A stretch of DNA of 64,000 bases, taken from assembly GCF_036014175.1 (NCBI RefSeq), contig NZ_CP107917.1:434001-498000 (forward strand), read 5' to 3'. The notes beneath the pieces were generated by a model, which had not been told where the DNA came from, ran no database searches, and saw only the letters and a program-made list of their open reading frames with translations. Position 1 is the stretch's first letter. Every line of letters begins with the position of its first letter. Made by a program: the position numbers and the translations under genes. The DNA comes from Streptomyces sp. NBC_00443 (GTDB lineage: Bacteria > Actinomycetota > Actinomycetes > Streptomycetales > Streptomycetaceae). Of this stretch, positions 1 to 9,405 are shown one piece after another.

Positions 1-89
1 CAGTCGATGCAGCCGTCGGTCGTCACCAGGGCGGCCGTCTGCAGATCGCCGAGGAGACCGTGGTCCTCGATCAGTGGGTAGTCGCCCAT
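1..89 (-). CDS. Glycoside hydrolase family 15 protein, N-terminal fragment (cut by window edge)
   Basis: Only the first 29 codons are in the window; the gene continues beyond base 1. The translation starts MGDYPLIEDHGLL and runs through LQTAALVTTDGCIDW, which matches the usual opening of GH15 trehalase/glucoamylase-like proteins, where 'ALV..DGSIDW' begins the substrate-binding domain. Known members hydrolyse alpha-glucosides such as trehalose. The start at 89 is preceded by GAGAGGTGG at a suitable distance. The substrate cannot be told from this fragment. Confidence 0.7.
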   Translation of the reverse strand, partial: MGDYPLIEDHGLLGDLQTAALVTTDGCID

Positions 90-224
90 CGGGGCCACCT
101 CTCGGCGTGCGATTCACCCGAATGCCCCCCGCCTCAGACTAAGCCGGGGGTCGGGGATCGGCGCGCGGGGATGAGGGCGGCGGGGGTGCGGGGGGCGGGC
201 AGGGACCGTCCGGCACGTCCTAGG

Positions 225-1172
225 CTAGTGCCCGGATGCCGCGGCCCGTCGGGTCGCGCGGCGCCACAGTCGCCGCTGGACACGGAGAGCGAGGACACCG
301 ACGCCGACGAGGACGACCACGTTGAGCAGCAGCTGGACGAACGATCCCCATACGTGGTCCCAGTCCCCGAACGCCAGTGAGACCGCCATGTCCGAGGCGG
401 CGGGGATGGTGGTGACGGAGATGAAGACACCCAGCAGGGCACTGCCGCGCGCCTCGGTCAGGGAGACGATCCCGACGATGCCAGCGAGGAAGGCCACGGC
501 GACGGAGAAGAAGTTCGGCGTGCCGATGAGGTTGGAGACGGGCCGCAGGCCCAGATCGAAGGCCTCCGACTGAAGGCCGAAGCCCCGGGCCACCGCGGCG
601 AACCCCAAGGTGGCCACGATCGCCAGGGAGAAACCGACCACCAGCGCACGCACACCCTCGCGGACCCTGCGCCTGCTACGGCGGTCGAGGCCGAGCGCGA
701 CGCTGGTGATGGCGTTGTACTCGGGGCCGACCACCATGGCCGCCACGATGAGGATCTGAGAGTTCGTCATGATGCCGACCGAGCCGATGACCCCGGCGAT
801 GACCAGGAACAGGTAGAAGGACGGCCGGTAGGTGCCCTCCGCCCGGATGCGCGCCTCGACGCCGGCCCACAACGGCGCGTGCACGAGCGCGCTCGGCTGC
901 TCGGCTTCGAGTTGCTCGGCCTGCTGCGAGAACATCACGTCGATACCGTCCACGGCGATCGATCCCGCACGGTCGACGCCCAGTTCGCGCAGCTGCCCCA
1001 GCACGTCGTTGGCGGCGCCCTGCACCACGTCGCACTCCACCGCGTCGCCCTGGGGGACCTGGCCCGACCTCACCACGACGAGATTGAGCACGCTGCCGTG
1101 CGAGGAGAGCAGGGCGACGGCCGGACGGGTGAGGGCGGACGGCATCACCATGCGGAAGTGGACCAGTTCCAT
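225..1172 (-). CDS. DUF389 family membrane protein
   Basis: This 315-residue protein has a soluble N-terminal part (about residues 1-115) and then a hydrophobic core with roughly six membrane segments. The core contains the DUF389 hallmark stretch 'IGTNSQILIVAAMVVGPEYNAI'-like: here 'NSQILIVAAMVVGPEYN', followed by a basic loop RRSRRR. The function of DUF389 proteins is unknown; some lie near stress or transport genes. The start at 1172 was preferred over a longer reading frame because a GGAG motif lies 8 bases upstream and the extra residues are overlapped by the gluconokinase gene. It lies 34 bases after gntK on the same strand and may be co-transcribed with it. The call is firm for the family and open for the role. 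Confidence 0.8.
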   Translation of the reverse strand: MELVHFRMVMPSALTRPAVALLSSHGSVLNLVVVRSGQVPQGDAVECDVVQGAANDVLGQLRELGVDRAGSIAVDGIDVMFSQQAEQLEAEQPSALVHAPLWAGVEARIRAEGTYRPSFYLFLVIAGVIGSVGIMTNSQILIVAAMVVGPEYNAITSVALGLDRRSRRRVREGVRALVVGFSLAIVATLGFAAVARGFGLQSEAFDLGLRPVSNLIGTPNFFSVAVAFLAGIVGIVSLTEARGSALLGVFISVTTIPAASDMAVSLAFGDWDHVWGSFVQLLLNVVVLVGVGVLALRVQRRLWRRATRRAAASGH

Positions 1173-1206
1173 ACAGGTCTCCAGGGGCGGGAAACGGGAC
1201 GCCCCG

Positions 1207-1740
1207 TCATCCGCCCGGTTCGGCCACCGCTTGCAGGGCCGCTGCCACGACCTGCTCCTGGGGGGCGCTCGCGTCGACGGTGACACCCGGCTCGTCGGCC
1301 TGCAGCGGCTCGAGAGTCGCGAACTGGGAGTCCAGCAGCCCCGGCGGCATGAAGTGCCCCTTCCTGCGGGCGATCCGCTCCCCGGCCGACCGGCGATCGA
1401 GGGCCAGGTACACGAAGCTCACGTTCGCGCCCTCGCCGGCGCTCCGTAACGCGTCCCGGTACCGGCGCTTCAGAGAGGAGCAGGCGACCACGCCACCACG
1501 CCCGTGTGACACGGCCGACCGGATCCGCTGGCTGAGGGACGCCAGCCAGGGCCGGCGATCGGTGTCGTCGAGGGGGTGCCCTGCGGCCATCTTGGCGATC
1601 TCGGCCGCGGAGTGCAGTTCATCGCCCTCCAGGAAGGGCACGCCGAGCTGCTGGGCCAGCCACGCACCGACGGTGGACTTCCCGGACGCCGACACGCCCA
1701 TGACGATCACGACCCGGGGGCCGTCGACCTTTGCAGTCAC
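1207..1740 (-). CDS. gntK: Gluconokinase
   Basis: The 177-residue protein is a small P-loop kinase that phosphorylates D-gluconate to 6-phosphogluconate with ATP in the cytoplasm, feeding the pentose phosphate pathway. The Walker A loop GVSASGKST is at about residues 15-23. Family motifs follow: EGDELHS (substrate-binding Asp), GHPLDDTDRRPWL, and 'ACSSLKRRYRD' near residue 87. The length is normal for the GntK family (about 170). The ATG at 1740 is the only sensible start. No gluconate permease or GntR regulator is adjacent, so the source of gluconate is not indicated by context. Confidence 0.93.
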   Translation of the reverse strand: MTAKVDGPRVVIVMGVSASGKSTVGAWLAQQLGVPFLEGDELHSAAEIAKMAAGHPLDDTDRRPWLASLSQRIRSAVSHGRGGVVACSSLKRRYRDALRSAGEGANVSFVYLALDRRSAGERIARRKGHFMPPGLLDSQFATLEPLQADEPGVTVDASAPQEQVVAAALQAVAEPGG

Positions 1741-1833
1741 GCTCCCTCCCTGAGGTGATGGTGGAGCTCCGGTACACGCCCACTATCGCCCCGGGTCCGG
1801 CGGGGCGCTGCGCGGGTGGTCCTTTCCGGGACG

Positions 1834-2481
1834 TCAACTGGCCAGCTCGTAGACGCTCTTTCCTGTCAGCCACAGGCCGATCGCGATGCTGCCGAGCACG
1901 ATGGCCTGGTGTGCGTGGTCCGCCATCCAGGTGCGCAGGCCCAATAGCCGGCGCCGGGCCGATGCCGGTCTGAGTACGACGTACAGCTCGACGGCGAGCA
2001 GACTGGCCGTCGCGACGATGTAGAACGCGATCAGCTGCACCCATGTCGTGCCGTGGGACGTGTCGGCCTCCACCACGGTCACGGCGCCCGCCGCGACGAG
2101 CCCCCACGGCTGGAGGAGGACGGCCAGTCCCGCGGCCGGCCAGATCGCGCCGCGGTCCATCCGGGTGGCGAGGAAGGAGAACTTGCCGCGCGACGGCGAG
2201 GCTGCGGCGTCGTCTGGCGCCGCGCTCGATGTGCGGTCGTGACCGGGTCGCCGGTGCCGATGCCGGTGGAGGCCGTACCCGATCAGTGACACCCCGACGA
2301 GGAGTTTGGCCGCGAGGGTCGCCGTGGGCGGAGGCGACCTCGGAGCGGGGGGCTGCCCGCCGGTCAGTGTCAGGACCAGGGTGATCACCGCGACGAAGCA
2401 CGCCATCCATCCCGCGAGGAAGGTGAGCCCGGTCCAGGCGCCGTACGGCACGAGGGTAGGCACGGCGGTGATCCGCCGCAT
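1834..2481 (-). CDS. GAP/Sap-family membrane protein lacking its first membrane segment
   Basis: The 215-residue protein resembles the actinobacterial GAP family (Sap, sulfolipid-1-addressing proteins of mycobacteria), multi-pass membrane proteins linked to export of lipids or glycolipids. Recognisable blocks are GLTFLAGWMACFVAVI, 'GGQPPAPRSPPPTATLAAKL', 'AAGLAVLLQPWGLVAAGA' and a C-terminal 'GLWLTGKSVYEL'. Family members normally begin with one more hydrophobic helix that ends in an 'ALSPFP'-type motif; none of the three frames upstream of 2481 encodes it here. The gene is therefore either truncated at the 5' end or uses a variant start. The start at 2481 has only a weak AAGAG upstream. Confidence 0.6.
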   Translation of the reverse strand: MRRITAVPTLVPYGAWTGLTFLAGWMACFVAVITLVLTLTGGQPPAPRSPPPTATLAAKLLVGVSLIGYGLHRHRHRRPGHDRTSSAAPDDAAASPSRGKFSFLATRMDRGAIWPAAGLAVLLQPWGLVAAGAVTVVEADTSHGTTWVQLIAFYIVATASLLAVELYVVLRPASARRRLLGLRTWMADHAHQAIVLGSIAIGLWLTGKSVYELAS

Positions 2482-2663
2482 CTCTTGAAACCGGCCTCCC
2501 CGGCCTCCCCGTACGTGCCCCTCTGGCGGGCGACGGAGTGCCGTGGCCCGCCGAGTCACGCAATCTGGAGACCGGGAAGGAGCGGCGCGATGGAGACTTC
2601 CGCACGGATGCCGTCGACGGCAGGGACCGGAACGCCATGCCCGGGCTCCACGCGCGCCGGTGA

Positions 2664-3603
2664 GTGATGCCGCGCGGGGGCACGGGCGAGGACTCCGCCG
2701 AAGGCCACCGGCGGATCCGCTCCCTGCTGCACGCGTCCTGGTGGCGTGGCCGTGTCAGGAGACTGACTGCCTGGCTCAAGGCCGTCCACGCGCGGGTGGA
2801 GACCCGCTTCCCGGTGGTCTCGGGGCTCGTGGACCGCATGGTGTCGGTGAACATCTTCGACTCCGCCACCCGCATCGCGGCGCAGTGCTTCCTGACCGCC
2901 GTTCCCTTGCTGTTCGTGCTGAGTGCGTACGCGCCGGAGGCGGTGCAGGGCCAGGTCACCTCGGCGGTCAGTGCCGTCTTCGGTCTGAACGGGCAGGCGA
3001 AGGCTCAGCTGGAGCAGGCGTTCCAGCCCCCGAGCGACGAGCTGCGCCAGGCGACCGGCGTGGTGGGCGCGCTGATGGTGCTGTTGTCGGCCACCGCGGT
3101 CAGTCGCGCGGTACAGCGGCTGTGCAGACGGGCCTGGCTGCTACCCCGGTCAGGGGCGAAGGTGGCTCCTTGGCGGTGGCTGGCGTGGATCGTCGTGTGG
3201 CTCGGCGCACTGGTCGTGCAGGGGCTGCTGCACAACGGGTTCGGCCTGGGGTTGGGGCTGGGAATCCCGGTCATCCTGGTCATGGAGACGGCCCTGTGGT
3301 GGTGGACCCAGCACCTTCTGCTGGGCGGCGGCGTCCGCTGGTCACCCCTGTTGCCGGGGGCGGTCGTCACGGCGACCGCGGTCAGCGCGTTGTCCCTGAC
3401 CGCGCACTTCTACATGCCACGGGCGCTCAACCGGGCACTGGCGGAGTACGGTTCCGCGGGTCGTCCTGCTGTCCTGGCTGATCATCGTGTGCGTGGCCCT
3501 CGCCGTGGGCCTCAGCGCGGGGGCCGTACTGTCCCAGGAGCCGTTTTTGCGGCGCCGCCTAGGAACGCCGACCTCGCCTCCCGGCGCGGCACAGGACGCC
3601 TGA
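2664..3603 (+). CDS. YihY/BrkB-family membrane protein (frame break near 3459)
   Basis: The first 265 codons encode a YihY/virulence factor BrkB-type inner membrane protein with about six hydrophobic segments. The sequence includes 'SVNIFDSATRIAAQCFLTAVPLL' early and 'RWSPLLPGAVVTATA' late, both typical of the family. After 'LAEYGS' near 3453 the family C-terminus (VVLLSWLIIVCVALAVG, ending QDA at a stop at 3601-3603) is found in another frame. One extra base, or two lost, in the GCGGG run at 3456-3460 explains this; the joined protein would be about 312 residues. Earlier claims that YihY is RNase BN were withdrawn and its role is unclear. The start is GTG 2664 or ATG 2667; neither has a strong ribosome binding site. 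Confidence 0.65.
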
Positions 3604-3667
3604 TCCACATGCCGTGCCGCCGGGTCGGGCTTAGCGTTCTGAATATGGGCGTTGGGTGTTGCGCCGA

Positions 3668-5781
3668 ATGAGCGGGTCCGACGAGCAGCCGGAGGCGGCT
3701 GATCCGCTCTGTGAGGCCTTGGCGGCGGCTGTGCGTCGCACGGGTGCCAGGTCCGGGGTGTCTACCTGCTGGACCCGGCCGAGACCGCGATGGGTCTGCT
3801 CGCGCTGTGCGGTCTGCCGGTCGATGCCTTCGCACCGTGGTGGCGGATGTCGTTCGCCATCCGCGGCCCGGCCCAGGACGCGGTTCGCCACGAACAGCTC
3901 GTCTGGGTGAGTTCTCTGGAGGCGCTGGCCCGCGCATACCCGCGCGCCGCGGCGACCATCCCTTACCAAGTCGCCTTCGCGATCGTCCCGCTGAAGCAGA
4001 TCCGGCACTGCCGGGGCGCGCTGCTGCTGATCTGGGCCCCGGACCGGTCCCCCCGCCTCAGCCGGCGCGAGCGCGGCCGCATCGCCGTCAGCGCACGCCG
4101 CATCGCCCGCGTGCTGGACGCGGAGGCCACCCCTCCGGTCATCCCGGACCGGCCCCGCTTCGTCCATCCGCACCGCGAGGAGCCGCGGCCCCAGTCCGAA
4201 CTCGCGGCGGCCGACCTTTTGGAGCGCCTGCCCCTCGGCACGCTCGCCCTTGACCTCGGAGGGCGGATCACCTACGTGAACACCGCAGCCGCCCATCTGC
4301 TGGGCAGACCGGCGAAGCAGCTGCTGGGAACCCAGCCGTGGCAGTCCCTGCCCTGGCTCGACAACATCGCGTACATGGACGCGTACCGCACTGCCATGAG
4401 CAGTCGCGAGCACCTCGCCCTGACCGTGCTGCGCCCACCGGACCAGTGGCTGGACCTGCGCCTGCACACCGACGACAGCGGCACCAGCATCCTCATCACC
4501 CCCGACCAGTCGTCCAAGCTCCTGGGCACCCAGCCGGCCTCCCCCGCCAGCACTCCGCCGGCGAGCCGGATCCATCTGCTGATGGCCCTGACAGCGGCAC
4601 TGACCGAGGCCGTCGGTGTCCAGGACGTCGTCGACCTGATCGCCGACCAGATCCTGCCTGCCTTCGGCGCCCACGGCATGATCATGTCCGCCGCCGACGC
4701 CGGCCGCATCCAGATCATCGGACACCGCGGCTACGACCCCTCCCTGATCGAGCAGTTCGACGGCCTGCCCACGGACGCCGACCTGACGCCGGCGGGCCGC
4801 GCTCTGGCCACCGGCGCGTCCCTGTTCTTCGCCAACCGCGGCGAACTCGCCCGCCTCTACCCCAGGGCACCGCAGATCAGCGACAAACACGCCTGGGCCT
4901 TCCTGCCGCTGCTCAGCTCCGGACGCCCCATCGGCTGCCTGCTCCTCGCCTACAACCGGCCCCACACCTTCACCGCCGCCGAACGCTCCATCCTGACGCC
5001 CCTCGCCGGTCTCATCGCCCAGGCCCTGGACCGGGCACGCCTCTACGACGCCAAGCACAACCTCGCCCACGCCCTCCAGCAGACCCTCCTGCCGCACGCC
5101 CTGCCCAACGTGGCCGGTCTCGAGGTCGCCGCCCGCTACCTCCCCGCCAGCCAGGGTGTGAACATCGGCGGCGACTTCTACGACCTCATCCGCCTCACCA
5201 ACACCACCGCCGCGGCCGTCATCGGAGACGTGCAGGGCCACGACATGACGGCAGCGGCCCTCATGGGCCAGGTCCGGATGGCCGTCCACTCCCATGCCAC
5301 GGCCGGAGCCGCTCCCGACCAGGTCCTCACCCGCACCGACCGCGACCTCACCGACCTCCACGCCAGCCGTTTCGTCTCCTGCCTCTACGCCCACCTCGAC
5401 CTCGCCCGCCACCAGGTGACCCTCGCCAGCGCCGGGCACCCTCCCCCACTCCTGCGCCACCCCGACAACCGGACCCATCCCGTCGACGTCCGCCCCGGCC
5501 CTCCACTCGGCCTCGGCTTCGGCACCCCCTCGTACCAGCTCACCACCCTGCCCCTCGGCCCGGAGACCCTCCTCGCCCTCTACACCGACGGCCTCGTGGA
5601 AGACCCCGGCCGCGACATCACCCAGACCATCGCCGACCTCGCGCACCACCTCAGCGAGTCGAGCGATCTGCCCCTGCACCAACTCGTGGAGAGCCTGGTC
5701 CGCCACACCCACCGCACCAACCGTCACACCGACGACATCGCGCTGCTGCTGCTTCAGCCCAACCGTCTCGCGGATGCATGA
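3668..5781 (+). CDS. PAS-GAF-SpoIIE (PP2C) protein phosphatase (frame break near 3763)
   Basis: This gene encodes a multi-sensor serine/threonine phosphatase of the RsbU/SpoIIE type, whose usual targets are phosphorylated anti-anti-sigma factors in partner-switching systems. In the joined protein (about 704 residues) an N-terminal GAF-like region (about 10-130) is followed by PAS (about 180-290), GAF (about 305-455) and PP2C (about 460-695). Metal-binding motifs are intact: GGDFYD near residue 500, [23 protein letters not shown] and TDDIALLLL. The first 32 codons from ATG 3668 are in a different frame from the rest. Restoring one G in the GGGG run near 3763 gives '[19 protein letters not shown]', as in related proteins. 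No anti-sigma factor gene is adjacent. Confidence 0.8.
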
Positions 5782-5893
5782 GGACGATCCCGATCCGCTC
5801 TCCGCGCGCGGGGCCGGGTGCGGGGTGCGAGCGTGGAGGGGAGACACGGCCCCGGGCGGGCCTTCGGTTGCACGCGGGACGGAGCGGGACGGC

Positions 5894-6877
5894 ATGGCTC
5901 GTGCGATCTGGACAGGGGTGATCACGTTCGGGCTGGCCAGCGTGCCGGTCGGCCTGTACACCGCGACCGAGGACCACACCGTCCACTTCCACCAGCTGCA
6001 GCGCGGCACCGCCGACCGGATCCGCAACCGGCGGGTCAACGAGCGCACCGGCAAGGAAGTGGAGAACAAGGACATCGTCAAGGCCTTCGAGGCGGCCGAG
6101 GGCGAGTACGTCGTCATCGACCCCGACGAACTGGACGAGATCGCGCCGGGCCGCTCGAAGGCCATCGAGATCTCGGACTTCGTCGACCTGGCGGACATGG
6201 AGCCCGTGTACTTCGCCCGCACGTACTACGTCGCCCCGCGCGGCAAGGAACACCTGAAGGTGTACGAGCTGCTGCGCGCGGCGCTGGCCGAGGCGGACAA
6301 GGCGGGGATCGCGACCTTCGTGATGCGCGGCAGGCAGTACCTGACCGCGTTGCGCGCGTCGGACCAGGTCCTTGTCCTGCAGACCCTGCACTGGGCCGAC
6401 GAGGTGCGCGACCCGGGCAAGGAACTGCCCGAGCTGCCCTCCGGCCGAGCCGGGCGCGGCAAGGAGCTGGACATGGCGTTGCAGCTGGTCGACGCGCTGA
6501 GCTCGGAATGGGAGCCCGCCCGCTACCACGACACCTACCAGGAGAAGGTGCGGGAGCTGGTCAAGGCGAAGGCCGAGGGCCGGGACATCGCCCTGGCCGA
6601 GGAAGCCCCCGAGGCGACCAACGTCGTCGACCTGATGGATGTCCTCCAGCACAGCCTCGACCAGGCCCGCTCCCCCGGGAGCGGCGCTGCGGAACAGCGC
6701 AAGAAGCAGGCCGCCGAGAGTCCGGCGCAGAAGAGCGAGCTGCGGCGGATGAGCAAGTCGGAGCTCTACCAGCAGGCCTCCGACCAAAATGTCCCCGGCC
6801 GCTCGAAGATGACCCGCGACCAGCTGATCGACGCCCTCGCCCGGGCGGGGCGCAGAGGAAAGAAGAAGGCTGCCTGA
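5894..6877 (+). CDS. ku: Ku protein (non-homologous end joining)
   Basis: The 327-residue protein matches bacterial Ku, a homodimer that encircles DNA ends and recruits ligase D. The opening [22 protein letters not shown] is the classic N-terminus and sets the start at 5894. The core beta-barrel spans about residues 1-250, including '[18 protein letters not shown]' and '[18 protein letters not shown]'. After a charged linker, residues about 280-325 ([31 protein letters not shown] in outline) look like the SAP/HeH-type DNA-binding extension seen in streptomycete Ku proteins. No ligD is present within the window. It lies 112 bases after the phosphatase gene. Confidence 0.95.
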   Translation: MARAIWTGVITFGLASVPVGLYTATEDHTVHFHQLQRGTADRIRNRRVNERTGKEVENKDIVKAFEAAEGEYVVIDPDELDEIAPGRSKAIEISDFVDLADMEPVYFARTYYVAPRGKEHLKVYELLRAALAEADKAGIATFVMRGRQYLTALRASDQVLVLQTLHWADEVRDPGKELPELPSGRAGRGKELDMALQLVDALSSEWEPARYHDTYQEKVRELVKAKAEGRDIALAEEAPEATNVVDLMDVLQHSLDQARSPGSGAAEQRKKQAAESPAQKSELRRMSKSELYQQASDQNVPGRSKMTRDQLIDALARAGRRGKKKAA

Positions 6878-6919
6878 CCGAGGCACCCGTGACGGCGGAG
6901 GCTGTGGTCGGCGCGCCCC

Positions 6920-7135
6920 TCAGTGACCCCACGCGTCCGGGCCACCGCCCCGCCATTCGATCAGGGCGGACTGCCGTACGTACTCGGGATCGGCGTCCTC
7001 GATCCCCGCCCGGCTCAGGAACTCGGCCACGTCCAGGAGCCCGTACGCCATGCCCAGGAAATGGGTGTCCGCACGCACCCGCCGGCCGCCGTCCTCGGCG
7101 GGCGGATAGATGACGATGGGCTGCGCACTGGCCAT
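6920..7135 (-). CDS. Conserved small protein of unknown function (71 aa)
   Basis: A 71-residue acidic protein begins MASAQPIVIYPPAEDGG and ends with WRGGGPDAWGH. Small proteins with this IVIYPP opening and a closing 'IEWRGGGPD.W' block are widespread in Streptomyces, as I recall them, but I know of no assigned function. No membrane segment or signal peptide is visible. The central part 'GLLDVAEFLSRAGIEDADPEYV' is likely helical. The start at 7135 was preferred over a longer frame because the extra N-terminal residues lack the family pattern. The gene faces ku, with 42 bases between the stop codons. Confidence 0.65.
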   Translation of the reverse strand: MASAQPIVIYPPAEDGGRRVRADTHFLGMAYGLLDVAEFLSRAGIEDADPEYVRQSALIEWRGGGPDAWGH

Positions 7136-7202
7136 AGCACCAGGGTGCGATGCGGTGCGCTCGGGCGCATGCGGGGCGGGAGTGACGCAGCCGCTCGGCT
7201 CC

Positions 7203-7676
7203 TCACGTAGTCGATGCGCTGCGTCGTCCATGGCGGGAGCGGGCCAAGTGATGGGCCGCACGCAGCAGCTCACGGGTCGCCGATGCTGTGCACGGGCCCG
7301 GGTTCACGACTGCCAGCCAGCCGAGGGTGCCGTAGACGGGGTGCGCGATCACGGTGTCAGCGGCGCCGGGGTCGACCTCGCCGGTGGCTGGTTCGCGGGG
7401 CGCGTGACCGGTCCAGTGGACGAACGCTTCCTTCCCGGCGTTGACGTTCACGCGGAAGGTGTCCGTCCGGTCGAGACGTGACGCCTCGTCGCCGGGGTAG
7501 TTCTTGGTCACGATCGTCGCGAACGGCTGGGTCGTCGTCGGGAGCACCCGATCGGGCGCGTAGTAGAAGAACGTGTCGCCCCAGCTGATGTCCGGCGTGC
7601 CGTCGCCCGGTGCCGGCCTGAGGGTCAGCACGCCGTCCAGTCCGTCCACGAAGCTGATGATCTCGTCCATGGTCAT
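7203..7676 (-). CDS. DUF6194 family protein
   Basis: The 157-residue protein carries the DUF6194 pattern: N-terminal MDEIISFV, 'SWGDTFFYYAPDRV', 'PFATIVTKNYPGDEAS..LDR', 'FRVNVNAGKEAF', and C-terminal 'HPVYGTLGWLAVVNPG'. These proteins are cytosolic, common in actinomycetes and of unknown function. The start could be either of two in-frame ATGs at 7676 and 7670. It is divergent from the MerR-type regulator gene, with a 63-base shared upstream region, so it may be under that regulator's control. Confidence 0.75.
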   Translation of the reverse strand: MTMDEIISFVDGLDGVLTLRPAPGDGTPDISWGDTFFYYAPDRVLPTTTQPFATIVTKNYPGDEASRLDRTDTFRVNVNAGKEAFVHWTGHAPREPATGEVDPGAADTVIAHPVYGTLGWLAVVNPGPCTASATRELLRAAHHLARSRHGRRSASTT

Positions 7677-7739
7677 GTGCTCTAGCGTTGCATTGAAGTG
7701 CTTGTGGAGACTTTGAGGCGTAGACAGAGGGACTTTGAG

Positions 7740-8495
7740 GTGGCAAGTCTAAAATGGCGCGATCTGCGCACCGTCGACATCGCGCGGCGTTGCGGGTACT
7801 CCGTCCAACAGGTGCGCAATCTCGAACGCGACGGTGTCCTTCCGCCGGCGACGCGCACGGCCACGGGCTACCGGGTCTACGGGGACGTGCATCTGCAGTC
7901 GGCGCTGGCCTACCGCGCCCTTGCAGCAGGCGCCGGTCCGACCGAGGCCAAGGGGATCGTGCGGGCCGTCCACCACTCCCCCGCCCCCCAGGCACTGGCC
8001 CTGCTCGACGCGGCCCACGCCCGGCTCGACGCGGAGCGCACGGAACTGAGGCTGGCCCAGGAGGCCGCCCGAGCCATCGCCGGTGAGCCGATCGAGGACG
8101 TACGGGCGTCGGACTCGATGAGCGTTTCCGACCTCGCCGCCGCTCTCGGCGTACGTCCTTCGACGCTGCGGCACTGGGATGCGGAGGAACTCGTCGTCCC
8201 GAACCGTGACGCCGCGCGTGGAACACGCCGGTACACGCCCGCCCAGGTCCGGGATGCGCGGATCGTGCACCAGCTGCGCAGGGCCGGCTACCGCATCGCA
8301 CCCCTGCGGGCCCTCATGCCGGAGCTGCGCCGCGCCCGCCGATCGGAGGACATCGCCTCCGCGCTGGCGGCCAGAGAGGCCGGCATCGCAACTCGCTCCA
8401 GAGCGCTGCTCGAAGGTGCCGTCGCGCTCAGCGCCGCCCTCACAATGGTCGAGGCTTCGGCAGACACGACCGAGAGGACCAGCACCCGTGAGTGA
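7740..8495 (+). CDS. MerR-family regulator with two HTH domains
   Basis: The protein (about 251 residues from GTG 7740) has two MerR-like DNA-binding modules in one chain. The first, near residues 10-70, reads 'TVDIARRCGYSVQQVRNLERDGVLPPA'. The second, near residues 125-190, reads 'SVSDLAAALGVRPSTLRHWDAEEL'. Ordinary MerR proteins carry one such domain and dimerise; a tandem arrangement is known in a minority of actinobacterial regulators. The C-terminus has no cysteine-rich metal site. The start at GTG 7740 has AGAGGGA at 7726-7732 upstream; a longer frame from 7698 is possible but less well supported. The stop overlaps the next gene by 8 bases, so the two are translationally coupled. Confidence 0.8.
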   Translation: MASLKWRDLRTVDIARRCGYSVQQVRNLERDGVLPPATRTATGYRVYGDVHLQSALAYRALAAGAGPTEAKGIVRAVHHSPAPQALALLDAAHARLDAERTELRLAQEAARAIAGEPIEDVRASDSMSVSDLAAALGVRPSTLRHWDAEELVVPNRDAARGTRRYTPAQVRDARIVHQLRRAGYRIAPLRALMPELRRARRSEDIASALAAREAGIATRSRALLEGAVALSAALTMVEASADTTERTSTRE

Positions 8496-9324
8496 ATGGC
8501 AGCTGCCCGAGACATTCCGCAGCACGTCGGGCAACATCCGCTGGGACAGCCTCGGGCAACCCGGCCAGGATCCGGTCGTCCTCCTCCATGGCACGCCCTT
8601 CTCCTCGTACGTCTGGCGCGCCGTCGCCCGCGCGCTCGCGCGCCGCCACCAGGTGTTCGTGTGGGACATGCCCGGTTACGGAGCATCGGAGATGTCCACC
8701 GGCCAGGACGTCTCCCTGGCCACCCAGGGCAGGGTCTTCACCGAGCTCCTGGCGCACTGGAAACTCGACGAACCTCTGGTGGTCGCGCACGACTTCGGCG
8801 GTGCCGTCGCCCTGCGGGCACACCTGCTGCACGGAGCCCGCTACCGCGCGCTCGCCCTGGTCGACCCGGTCGCGCTGGGCCCGTGGGGCTCCCCGTTCTT
8901 CCGCCTCGTCGGCGAGCACTCCGACGTCTTCGACCAACTGCCGCCCGCTCTGCACCGCGCTCTGGTGCGCGAGTACATCAGCTCGGCCAGCAGCCCCGGC
9001 CTGCACCCTGCCGTCCTCGACCGGCTCAGCCGGCCCTGGCTGGGCGACGCCGGCCAGTCGGCCTTCTACCGGCAGATCGCCCAGGCCGACCAGCGCTACA
9101 CCGACGAAGTCCAGGAGCGGTACGGCGAGATCGGCTTCCCGACGCTGGTGTGCTGGGGCGAGGACGACACCTGGATCCCCGTGGCGAAAGGCCGCGAGCT
9201 GGCCGCCAGGATCCCCGGCGCGCGGCTGGAGCCGATCGCCGGCGCGGGCCACCTCGTCCAGGAGGACGCACCTGCCGAACTCACGGCCGCGCTCATGGCT
9301 TTCCTCCAGGAACAGACGAGCTGA
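8488..9324 (+). CDS. Alpha/beta hydrolase, haloalkane dehalogenase/epoxide hydrolase type
   Basis: The 278-residue protein has a complete alpha/beta-hydrolase fold. The oxyanion motif is HGTPFSSY (about residues 34-41), the nucleophile elbow is VVAHDFGGA with aspartate as nucleophile, the acid is probably the Asp in WGEDDTW, and the catalytic histidine is in GAGHLVQED near the C-terminus. An aspartate nucleophile rules out a simple esterase and fits haloalkane or haloacetate dehalogenases and epoxide hydrolases, which form an ester intermediate on Asp. The GTG start at 8488 lies inside the end of the MerR gene, and the pair forms an operon. The substrate is unknown; the regulator may sense it. 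Confidence 0.82.
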   Translation: MSEWQLPETFRSTSGNIRWDSLGQPGQDPVVLLHGTPFSSYVWRAVARALARRHQVFVWDMPGYGASEMSTGQDVSLATQGRVFTELLAHWKLDEPLVVAHDFGGAVALRAHLLHGARYRALALVDPVALGPWGSPFFRLVGEHSDVFDQLPPALHRALVREYISSASSPGLHPAVLDRLSRPWLGDAGQSAFYRQIAQADQRYTDEVQERYGEIGFPTLVCWGEDDTWIPVAKGRELAARIPGARLEPIAGAGHLVQEDAPAELTAALMAFLQEQTS

Positions 9325-9338
9325 CGCCGTTAGCAGCG

Positions 9339-9384
9339 GCAGGGGCACGGCCCGGCGGAGAAATCCGCGAGACCGTGCCCCTGC
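9339..9384. terminator. Bidirectional terminator between hydrolase and pyc
   Basis: A perfect 12-bp stem (GCAGGGGCACGG at 9339-9350 with its complement at 9373-9384) encloses a second small hairpin (GCGGA-GAAA-TCCGC at 9355-9368). It sits between the stop codons of two convergent genes and would stop transcription in both directions. There is no long T run, as is usual for Streptomyces terminators. Confidence 0.75.
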
Positions 9385-9405
9385 ACTGCCGGCCCTTCAG
9401 GCCGC

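Noticed and set aside
3631..6222. A long open frame (863 codons) on the minus strand opposite the phosphatase and ku genes
   Set aside because: It is antisense to two well recognised genes. Long antisense frames are expected at this GC content, and the translation has no family pattern.
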